Source of the DNA: Terriglobales bacterium
GTDB lineage: Bacteria > Acidobacteriota > Terriglobia > Terriglobales > Acidobacteriaceae
Direction of reading: 5' to 3'
NCBI GenBank assembly: GCA_035651655.1
Contig: DASRFG010000014.1
Span: forward strand, 1 to 64,000
Length of the DNA: 64,000 bases
Shown one piece after another: positions 43,221-50,633 of this stretch. Each line of letters starts with the position of its first letter. Within the stretch, counting starts at the first letter, position 1. The notes under the pieces are model-generated. The model saw only the letters and a program-made list of their open reading frames with translations, was not told the origin of the DNA and searched no databases. The translations under genes were made by a program, and so were the position numbers.

Positions 43221-46200
43221 TGTATCACGAGCCGTCCGAAAATGGATCGAGCACAATGAATCCTGATCCAGCCCTGCCGCGAACTGCGGCACTCACCTCC
43301 GCGGACTCTTTGCGACAAGAACTTGAGCAACAAGTCAGCGGAGAGACCAGGTTCGACGCCGTCTCGCGCGTTCTCTACTCCACCGACGCCAGCGTGTATC
43401 AAATCCAGCCGTTGGGGGTAGTGCTGCCGCGTACAACCGATGACATCGTACAAGTGGTGCGTATATGTGGCCGACATGGTGTACCGATTACGGTACGAGG
43501 CGGCGGCACATCTCAGGCGGGCCAGGCGATTGGGAGCGGTGTTGTACTGGATACATCGAAATACCTAAATCGAATTTTGGAAGTGAATGCTAGCGAGCGA
43601 TGGGCGCGGGTTGAGCCTGGGGTTGTGCTTGACCAATTGAATGTCACTTTGCGCCCGCACGGGTTGCGTTTTGCGCCGGATATCTCCACCGCCAGCCGAG
43701 CCACCATCGGTGGCATGATGGCAAACAATTCCAGTGGCGCTCGCTCGCTGGTGTATGGGAAGACCATTGACCACGTGCTCGAACAATGTGTGGTGCTCGC
43801 CGACGGATCCATCGCTCACTTTCGTGTTTTGTCCGCAGACGAACTCGATGCCGCTAGCACCGGCGACACGCTTGAGGCAAACGCATACCGAATGGTGCGT
43901 GAACTTGCTGCCACGCATCGCGACGAGATAGATCGCCGTTTCCCCAAAATTTTACGCAGAGTAGGTGGCTATAACCTTGATGCGTTTGTTGGGGACCAGC
44001 CGTTCAACTTGTGCAAGCTCATGGTCGGTTCTGAAGGCACTTTAGGAGTCGTCGTTGAAGCGAAAATCAAACTAGTCCCATTGCCGAAGGCCAAGGCAGT
44101 GTTGGCAATTCACTTTGCCGATCTCTTGCAGTCGTTGGCGGCAGTGCCGGCCATTCTCGAACATCACCCCGTCGCCATCGAGGTAATGGACAATTTCATT
44201 CTGAACCACACGCGTGAGAATCCTGCCTTTGAGCGCATGCGGGATTTTATCGTGGGTGATCCGGGGGCGCTCCTGGTTGTCGAATTCTACGGCGACACCG
44301 ACGACCTGCTTGGCCCCAGGCTCGACGCGCTCGAGAAGGACCTGGCCGGAAGGCACTTTGGATACCACTTCCACCGCGCTCTCGACCCAAAATCCCAAGC
44401 CAAGATCTGGAACCTGCGCGAAGCTGCTCTCGGTCTATCAATGGCAATGAAAGGAGACGCAAAATCGCTCTCTTTTGTAGAAGACACCGCCGTCGCACCC
44501 GAAAAGTTGCGTGATTACATTGAGCGGTTTCTGGCCCTTATACACCGCCATGGCACCACCGCCGGGGTTTACGCACATGCCTCCGTCGGATGTCTGCACG
44601 TGCGACCTGTTATCGATTTAAAAACCAGCGAGGGCATCGAACGATTTGAAAGTATTGCCAACGGCAGCGCGGACCTCGTGCTGGAGTTTGGCGGAGCTAT
44701 TTCCGGCGAACATGGCGACGGTCTGGTGCGAACTCCTTTTGTGCGAAAAATGTTTGGAGACGAACTGTACGGCGCGTTTCGCGCGATCAAAAAGCAATTT
44801 GATCCCGCGGGAATTTTCAATCCTTCAAAAATAGTTGATCCCGTTTCACTTACGGCAAACCTTCGCTACGGCGCCGAGTACAAAACGGCGGATCCCCCCA
44901 CGTTCTTCGATTATTCCGAATACGGCGGCGTCGTTCGTGCCGTGGAGATGTGCAGCGGACTTGGCGTATGCCGCAAAAAGCTGGACGGGACCATGTGCCC
45001 CTCTTACATGGCAACTCGCGAGGAAGCGCACAGCACGCGCGGGCGTGCCAACGTTCTGCGTTTAGCAATGAATGGAACTCCCGGCGCCATGCCGCTAGCC
45101 GCGAAAGATGTGTACGCCGTGTTAGACCTGTGTTTGGAGTGCCGCGCTTGCCGGTCAGAGTGCCCGGTTGGAGTGGACATGGCCCGATTCAAAAGCGAAT
45201 TTCTAGCGAGCTACTGGGCGTCGAACGGGACTCCCTGGCGCGCCCGAATGTTCGGCGCCATCGATCGCATGTCACGGTGGGGAAGCCGGTTCGCTCCGGT
45301 TTCCAACTGGGTGATGGCAAATAGCGGCGTTCGCTACCTGAGTGAGCGATTGATTCATCTGGATCGGAGAAGGCGGTTTCCTCAATGGAAGCGTCACACC
45401 TTCGAAGATTGGTCAAAGGCAAACGCGCCCGCCCAACAAGCCAATTCGGTGCTCCTCTTCAATGACACGTTCACGAACCATTTTGATCCGGAGATCGGAA
45501 TTGGAGCCACGCAGGTTCTGAACTCTATAGGGCACAAGGTCGGCGTGCTGCCCTACCACTGCTGCGGACGTCCCCTTATCTCGCAAGGCTTGCTGGAACA
45601 AGCGCGTGCGCGCGCCCGGGAGACGACGGAGGCTTTCTACTCTGCCGCGTTAGCCGGGAAACACATCGTCTTTTGCGAGCCGAGTTGTCTCTCCGCGGTT
45701 CGCGAAGATCTGCCGGGATTACTACGAGGCGAACTCAGAGAGCAGGCAGACCTAGTGGCTAGTCAGTGTGTGCTGTTTGAAGAATTTATGGAAGGGGAAC
45801 TGCGGTCGGGCAACAGCCCGCTTAATTTCACTCCGGGACCACGCAAACTGCTCTTGCATGGTCACTGCCATCAGAAATCCATGGGCCTGCTGGCTCCCGC
45901 GTTGGCGCTGCTGTCCAGGATCCCGGGCACGTCGGTTGTGGATTTGGACGCAGGATGTTGTGGTATGGCCGGCTCTTTCGGTTATCTTCGGGAGCATTAC
46001 GACGTCTCACGGCAGATTGGGGAGCGCAAACTGCTTCCCGCAGTTCGCAATGCGGATGAGGGGACCGTGGTGATAGCTGGAGGCACTTCTTGCCGCCATC
46101 AGGTAATGGACTTCACTGGCAGAGTGGCGGTTCATCCCGCCATTTTGCTGCGCGATCACATCCGGCCTGCCCCGATAAGCGTTGAGCCGGCGTTTCCGTC

Positions 46201-46237
46201 TCAGGACCTCTCGACCGTTTCTTCTTCCATTCGATAG
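43217..46237 (+). CDS. FAD-linked D-2-hydroxyacid dehydrogenase fused to FeS/CCG domains (YdiJ-like)
   Basis: A 1006-residue protein. The FAD-binding PCMH domain is at about 55-250 (GVPITVRGGGTSQAGQAIGS) and the FAD-oxidase C-terminal domain at about 270-555. Two 4Fe-4S cysteine sets lie near residues 578-595 and 638-648 (CLECRACRSECPVGVDM), and two CCG half-domains near 782 (YHCCGRPLISQG) and 913 (DAGCCGMAGSFGY). Length and layout match YdiJ, a D-2-hydroxyglutarate dehydrogenase; glycolate or D-lactate are alternatives. Electrons would go to the quinone pool through the FeS part. The start overlaps the aminotransferase stop; alternative ATGs lie at 43220 and 43256. Its 3' end overlaps a convergent gene by 37 bases. 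Confidence 0.9.
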   Translation: MMYHEPSENGSSTMNPDPALPRTAALTSADSLRQELEQQVSGETRFDAVSRVLYSTDASVYQIQPLGVVLPRTTDDIVQVVRICGRHGVPITVRGGGTSQAGQAIGSGVVLDTSKYLNRILEVNASERWARVEPGVVLDQLNVTLRPHGLRFAPDISTASRATIGGMMANNSSGARSLVYGKTIDHVLEQCVVLADGSIAHFRVLSADELDAASTGDTLEANAYRMVRELAATHRDEIDRRFPKILRRVGGYNLDAFVGDQPFNLCKLMVGSEGTLGVVVEAKIKLVPLPKAKAVLAIHFADLLQSLAAVPAILEHHPVAIEVMDNFILNHTRENPAFERMRDFIVGDPGALLVVEFYGDTDDLLGPRLDALEKDLAGRHFGYHFHRALDPKSQAKIWNLREAALGLSMAMKGDAKSLSFVEDTAVAPEKLRDYIERFLALIHRHGTTAGVYAHASVGCLHVRPVIDLKTSEGIERFESIANGSADLVLEFGGAISGEHGDGLVRTPFVRKMFGDELYGAFRAIKKQFDPAGIFNPSKIVDPVSLTANLRYGAEYKTADPPTFFDYSEYGGVVRAVEMCSGLGVCRKKLDGTMCPSYMATREEAHSTRGRANVLRLAMNGTPGAMPLAAKDVYAVLDLCLECRACRSECPVGVDMARFKSEFLASYWASNGTPWRARMFGAIDRMSRWGSRFAPVSNWVMANSGVRYLSERLIHLDRRRRFPQWKRHTFEDWSKANAPAQQANSVLLFNDTFTNHFDPEIGIGATQVLNSIGHKVGVLPYHCCGRPLISQGLLEQARARARETTEAFYSAALAGKHIVFCEPSCLSAVREDLPGLLRGELREQADLVASQCVLFEEFMEGELRSGNSPLNFTPGPRKLLLHGHCHQKSMGLLAPALALLSRIPGTSVVDLDAGCCGMAGSFGYLREHYDVSRQIGERKLLPAVRNADEGTVVIAGGTSCRHQVMDFTGRVAVHPAILLRDHIRPAPISVEPAFPSQDLSTVSSSIR

Positions 46238-47076
46238 AACTCTTCGAGTCCTATAGTGTCTTCTATTTCCTTGCGCACTCCCACGTACACTTTCTGATCC
46301 ATACCGGTACGTCCTTGGGTCTTCAGCTGGACAAACAAGTCCTTGACGCTTTTGAACACCACGCTGATCGCGCTGATCGCATCATTCGCCATCTTGAAGC
46401 CCATGTCCTCGAGTTCCTGGATAGCGAAGATCGGCCGCCCAAAACGGTTTCCTTCGCTGTTAACAAATATCAGGGGCGCCTTGACGTCTTTGGGTGCTTG
46501 CCGTGCTTCTGCCACGCTGTTGGGAAAGAGCATGACCATGTCAGCTCCAGCCTCGGCATACAAATTGGCGCGACGGATGGCTTCGGCATAGCCATCGGTA
46601 ATCATGGCATCGGTCCGTGCGGCAATTACAAAGTCGGGATCGCGGCGGGCCCGCAACGCGTAACGTATCTTCACGCACATCTCCTCGGCCGGAATCAGAT
46701 GTTCGATTCCCTTGTGGTAGTGGACCCGCTTCGGGTACACCTGGTCCTCAATATGGATAGCGGCAGCGCCAGCTCTCTCCAGTTCTTGTATTGTCCGCAC
46801 TACATAGGCAGGGTCGCCGTAGCCTGCTCCGCCATCCACCATCAACGGAATATTTACCGCCGCCGTAATCCGCCTGGTGGCTTCCGCAACATCGGTCAAT
46901 GTAAGCATGGGTTCGGGAACGCAGTTGCTCGCGCCCAGCGCGTATCCGCCTAAGTCCAGGGCTTTAAAACCAACTTTTTCGGCAATCTTGGCGGTCAAAG
47001 GATCGTATGCAATGGGAGCATGGATGATTCCAGGACGCTGTAGCATCTCCCTGAAAACTTTGGTCATTCTCTCCAC
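46201..47076 (-). CDS. Isocitrate lyase/PEP mutase family protein lacking the lyase cysteine
   Basis: A 291-residue TIM-barrel protein. Family features: PIAYDPLTAKIAEKVGFKAL, the metal-binding stretch MVDGGAGYGDP (Asp81, Asp88) and IHIEDQVYPKR (Glu110, Asp111). Where isocitrate and methylisocitrate lyases have K(K/R)CGH, this protein reads KRVHYH, so the catalytic Cys is Val118. It may be an oxaloacetate decarboxylase-like or other C-C/P-C hydrolase. The GTG start has AGGAGG eight bases before it. It lies 77 bases after an ACS-type carrier gene, in the apparent operon YncE 4 - carrier - this gene. Confidence 0.82.
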   Translation of the reverse strand: MERMTKVFREMLQRPGIIHAPIAYDPLTAKIAEKVGFKALDLGGYALGASNCVPEPMLTLTDVAEATRRITAAVNIPLMVDGGAGYGDPAYVVRTIQELERAGAAAIHIEDQVYPKRVHYHKGIEHLIPAEEMCVKIRYALRARRDPDFVIAARTDAMITDGYAEAIRRANLYAEAGADMVMLFPNSVAEARQAPKDVKAPLIFVNSEGNRFGRPIFAIQELEDMGFKMANDAISAISVVFKSVKDLFVQLKTQGRTGMDQKVYVGVRKEIEDTIGLEEFYRMEEETVERS

Positions 47077-47153
47077 GTGATGGGCCTCCTAGACATTTTT
47101 GGTCAGCCAGCAGAATCCATTGCCGTAGTTGAGCATAGCGGAATAGTTCAGCA

Positions 47154-48545
47154 TCAAGGGCGTTGCTGTCCGCCACTCATTTGTGCTGTTGCCACACTGG
47201 CGCTTTGAGCGGCCGGTTCCAGTGATGCCTCGGCATTAACAAACATCCACAGAACTCCGGCGGTAAATGAAATGATTGCGCCAACGTCGAGAGCGCGGCT
47301 CCAGCCGAACCTGGTTGCGATATACGCAGTCAATATGGGCGCTATACCGCCCGCGATGTTCGCACACGTGTTCATCAAACCGGAGAGCGAGCCGGAGTAA
47401 TTGGGGGTCATATCAATGCACGTGGCCCACCAGCTTGCGGCGGCAAATGCGCTGAATCCTGCGGCCAGAGCGAGCAGCGAAACTGCAAGACTGGTACTGG
47501 TGGCGTGACTTCCCGCCCACAGCAGGAGTGCTGACGAAGTCATTCCCAGCATGGCAGCAATCTGTCGGCCACGACGGCGACCGTAGCGGGATGCCGCCCT
47601 ATCGGAAAACCAGCCTCCCAGCGGCGACATCAACGTAATCGCAATAAACGGAGTGGTTCCCCATATTCCACCCTTGGTAACCGTAAGGCCGCGAACGCGC
47701 ACCAGGTAGATAAAGAACCAAGTGTAGTAAATATAGGGCGTGTATCCATGGCAGAAATAACTGAGAAGCAATGCCCATGCTGAGCCGCTGGAAAAGAACC
47801 TTCTCCAAGGCGTGCGCCCTCTCCCGATCCGCGTTCTGGCGTTTGCAGAGGCGGTAATGAGTGCCAGCTCAGCGGAATTGATGCGCGGGTGCTGCTCCGG
47901 ACGGTCGGTTGCGAACACATACCAACAGAAGGCGATTACAGCGGCTACGGCGCCGCAAAGGACGAAACTGCTCCGCCACCCCCATCCTTGTGCCACCCGT
48001 GAGAGGACCAGCGGAGCAAGGATTCCGCCCGCGCCAACTCCGCCGAGCAGGAAGCTGCTGCCCAAGCCACGCTCCCCAGCGCGCGTCCAGAACGCGACGA
48101 CCTTGTTCGCGTTCGGATAACTGGCTGCTTCGCCGGCTCCCGTTAGGAGGCGCACAATTCCGAAGGCCAAGGCAAGGTGCCACCACGTACGGAAGTGGAT
48201 CGCCGGCACGAAAGACATCAGGACGGTAAGACTCGCCCACCACAACATCGCCGCGGTCAGGGTGCCGCGAGGGCCAAACCGATCTCCCGCCCATCCGCAT
48301 GGCACCTGGCACAATGCATAGCCAAAGGCGAACGCCCCCAGTATCCACCCCATCGCTTCGGTGCTGAACTTGAATTCGTCCTGGATGTACTTGCCGGCAA
48401 TGCTCAGGTTAAGGCGTCCCAGGGCTGTTACTGCCATGATGAGCGCCAGCAGCGCCAGGATCTGCCATCGCACGCGGGTTGGCCTGACGGTCGCCGTTTC
48501 AGTACCGGGCATCATCGGCGGCCTCGGGGCCAGTGTTGAATTCAT
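47154..48545 (-). CDS. MFS carrier, ACS family (sugar acid/organic anion type) 1
   Basis: A 463-residue MFS protein with 12 membrane segments. Helix 1 has ALLALIMAVTALGRLNLSIA, then WILGAFAFGYALCQVPCGWAGDRFGPRGTL and, in the second half, GGWFSDRAASRYGRRRGRQIA. This is the anion:cation symporter group that includes hexuronate, galactarate and tartrate carriers. It is preceded 55 bases upstream by YncE 4 and followed by the PEP-mutase family gene, all minus strand, consistent with one transcript from site 6. It would import the anionic substrate of the pathway. Confidence 0.85.
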   Translation of the reverse strand: MNSTLAPRPPMMPGTETATVRPTRVRWQILALLALIMAVTALGRLNLSIAGKYIQDEFKFSTEAMGWILGAFAFGYALCQVPCGWAGDRFGPRGTLTAAMLWWASLTVLMSFVPAIHFRTWWHLALAFGIVRLLTGAGEAASYPNANKVVAFWTRAGERGLGSSFLLGGVGAGGILAPLVLSRVAQGWGWRSSFVLCGAVAAVIAFCWYVFATDRPEQHPRINSAELALITASANARTRIGRGRTPWRRFFSSGSAWALLLSYFCHGYTPYIYYTWFFIYLVRVRGLTVTKGGIWGTTPFIAITLMSPLGGWFSDRAASRYGRRRGRQIAAMLGMTSSALLLWAGSHATSTSLAVSLLALAAGFSAFAAASWWATCIDMTPNYSGSLSGLMNTCANIAGGIAPILTAYIATRFGWSRALDVGAIISFTAGVLWMFVNAEASLEPAAQSASVATAQMSGGQQRP

Positions 48546-48600
48546 TGAAGACAGTTCTCGCTTCGGACCGGCGTGCGTGTCGGCCGAGAACGGGTGAGGG

Positions 48601-49671
48601 TCACTTCACATCGAACACTTTGACACTTGCCATTTTTGACCCGACTTTAGAGCCATCGGCCTTACAGACGGCGACGTATAAGCGGCTTAACTCGGGGACA
48701 AAAATGGCCGTCTTACCTCCGGGAGAGCTCGGCACATTGGCTACAACCTGGTAGTGGTCTGCATCAGTTTGCCCATAGACAACTACGACGCCTGCACGCG
48801 TTGAAACGTAAATTCGCTTGCGAGCTGGGTCTAAAAAGATGTCGTCCGCGCCGGTGGCGCTGGGTAGGCTGGCGACTTGTTTCCCGCTGGTTGAGTCCAA
48901 TACCACCAAGCGCGGTGGCGTGCGAGTAACCACAAGCAGCCTGTGGTTCGCCTCGTCGAGTGCCATGGGAGAATTCTTCTGGCCTGCCGTAATGGGCCAG
49001 GTTTCAACGATTGCGCGCTTTTCGCGATCAATCACCAGGACACGGCTATTCGCTGTATCGTTCACGAACATCCGTGGACTGGAGGGTTCCAATGCGATCG
49101 CCTCCAGCTGCGGTGACTCGATACGAATATCGGCAATGTGCTTGTCGGTGTTCGTGTCGGTGATGCTAACCGCCGAGTATTTCAGGTTTGCGCCTTTACC
49201 GCCGTTCACTGTGTACAAATACCCGGTAGAAGGATCGAAGGCAGAAGAGTCCGCATCTTCCATTAACTTGACGGAGTCAATGGGCGCGTAGGTATCTCCT
49301 TTGAGGAACTTCACCTCAGCAGCGCCACCATCAACCACAACCAGTTTGTTTGCCTGTGGAAGATAACGCACGTAGTGCGGCTCGCCAAACCCGCCGACAC
49401 TGCGGAGGTGTCTTCCGGACTTAAGGTCGAAAACTTCGATGCTCTTGTGATCTTCGGCTGTAAGAAAGAGGCGATTACCTTTCAGATCAAGGCCAAAATG
49501 GTCGAAGTCGCCATCAATGTCCTTGAGCGAAATAGTTTGAACTAGTCGGAGGGGAGCGCTGGCTGTGCTCTTGGCGGCAGCCTTCGTGATCTTCGGTTTG
49601 GAGTCCCAGGAATGCGCATTGCTCGTCAATGCAAGGACAAGAGACACACAGACGAGATTGAACTTTCTCAC
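48601..49671 (-). CDS. Secreted YncE/YVTN-type beta-propeller protein 4
   Basis: A 356-residue protein from the GTG at 49671, which has AAGGAGG seven bases upstream; the longer frame to 49830 is not supported. A Sec signal (KFNLVCVSLVLALTSNAHS) is followed by propeller blades: FGLDLKGNRLFLTAEDHKSI, VVVDGGAAEVKFLKGDTYAP, SAFDPSTGYLYTVNGGKGAN, LVIDREKRAIVETWPITAGQ, MALDEANHRLLVVTRTPPRL and IFLDPARKRIYVSTRAGVVV. It is most like propeller 3. It is first in the operon with an ACS carrier and the PEP-mutase family gene. Confidence 0.85.
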   Translation of the reverse strand: MRKFNLVCVSLVLALTSNAHSWDSKPKITKAAAKSTASAPLRLVQTISLKDIDGDFDHFGLDLKGNRLFLTAEDHKSIEVFDLKSGRHLRSVGGFGEPHYVRYLPQANKLVVVDGGAAEVKFLKGDTYAPIDSVKLMEDADSSAFDPSTGYLYTVNGGKGANLKYSAVSITDTNTDKHIADIRIESPQLEAIALEPSSPRMFVNDTANSRVLVIDREKRAIVETWPITAGQKNSPMALDEANHRLLVVTRTPPRLVVLDSTSGKQVASLPSATGADDIFLDPARKRIYVSTRAGVVVVYGQTDADHYQVVANVPSSPGGKTAIFVPELSRLYVAVCKADGSKVGSKMASVKVFDVK

Positions 49672-49728
49672 AAATCCTCCTTCAGCCGCCCTACCCCTGG
49701 CCAAAAGCCCCTGATACCAGACGATGAA

Positions 49729-49771
49729 ACTATAGCCAGTGCAGATTAAGGATTCCTGAACGCCAAATAAA
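49729..49771 (-). promoter_or_regulatory. Triple direct-repeat promoter, site 6 (before YncE 4 operon; degenerate)
   Basis: Minus strand TTTAT (49771-49767), TTCAG (49760-49756) and TTAAT (49749-49745), 11-base spacing; the first unit departs from the consensus. After ten bases comes a strong -10, TATAGT (49734-49729). The start codon is 57 bases beyond. Confidence 0.55.
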
Positions 49772-49916
49772 TCGGATTCCAACGCCCCGAGACGCCCAGA
49801 GGACAGAATGCCGGCAATTTGATCTCCCATTTTCGTCCGTGCTGCTACCGATCACACGCACGCGGCCGTCTCTTCTCTCACTTATGCCTTGACACGCCGT
49901 CATACAATGTCAGCTC

Positions 49917-50618
49917 ATGAGAGCACAACTGCCGTGGTTTTGCGCTGTTTTTGCGCTGTTAGTAGTCCTGCCGCCAGGTAATTCCGTTGTGGACGTTGCC
50001 GCCGAGCCCCATCACCACCTCGTACTGCAGAATACGTACATGCGCGCCTTCAGGGTGGAGGTACCAGCGCACGAACCGACCCTGCCCCATCACCACTCGA
50101 CTGACTACGTGTCTGTGAGTCTCGCGGACGCGGCAGTTGAGAACGACGTCGAGGGTAAGCCACCTGTTACAACAAAGAGCCTCGCCGGTGACGCTCGCCT
50201 GGTTAATGGCGGGTTTACGCACCAAGTGAAAAATTTGGCCGACACTCCGTTCCGCAACATGACAGTCGAAATTCTTCGCACTCCGCCATCTTCTGCTCCG
50301 GCGGAGGCGAGCAGTCATCCGCAGCCGGCGAAAATAGCTGAGGGTGTGGTCAAGACTGCGAAGGGCGAAAGCGCCGCGGTTCGAGTGTCGGAGACTGTGA
50401 TTAACGCCGGAGTCACCGTCCCCGAGCATAGTCATTCTGTGCCGCACCTGCTGATCGCCATCAGCAACCTTAATTTGCAGAGCAATACCGCTGGAAAGCC
50501 GCCCCAAGCTGTGCGGGTTGCCGCTGGCGACGTGGCTTGGTTCGACGCTGGCATCAAACACTCGGTGACGAACATCAGCCAAGAACCTGCCCGGTATGTG
50601 ACTGTGGAGTTCAAATAG
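49917..50618 (+). CDS. Exported double-cupin protein
   Basis: A 233-residue protein with a Sec signal (WFCAVFALLVVLPPGNSV). Two cupin-like halves follow. The first has YMRAFRVEVPAHEPTLPHHH with a His cluster; the second (about 150-233) has VTVPEHSHSVPHLLIAISNL and AGDVAWFDAGIKHSVTNISQ, a full metal-binding set. Metal-dependent binding or isomerase/dioxygenase activity is possible, and the substrate is unknown. It is divergent from YncE 4 and convergent with the CxxCH-propeller gene, 15 bases apart. No clear triple repeat in its own direction was found. Confidence 0.78.
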   Translation: MRAQLPWFCAVFALLVVLPPGNSVVDVAAEPHHHLVLQNTYMRAFRVEVPAHEPTLPHHHSTDYVSVSLADAAVENDVEGKPPVTTKSLAGDARLVNGGFTHQVKNLADTPFRNMTVEILRTPPSSAPAEASSHPQPAKIAEGVVKTAKGESAAVRVSETVINAGVTVPEHSHSVPHLLIAISNLNLQSNTAGKPPQAVRVAAGDVAWFDAGIKHSVTNISQEPARYVTVEFK

Positions 50619-50633
50619 CTACAGTACTGTCCA

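Noticed and set aside
40498-47076. Phosphonate (2-aminoethylphosphonate) degradation cluster
   Set aside because: A phosphatase-superfamily enzyme, class V aminotransferase and PEP-mutase-family protein are suggestive, but the aminotransferase reads as serine/alanine-glyoxylate type, no phosphonatase or phosphonate carrier is present, and an FAD/FeS hydroxyacid dehydrogenase does not fit. Kept only as a possibility.
46201-47076. True isocitrate or methylisocitrate lyase
   Set aside because: The KKCGH/KRCGH catalytic box is absent.
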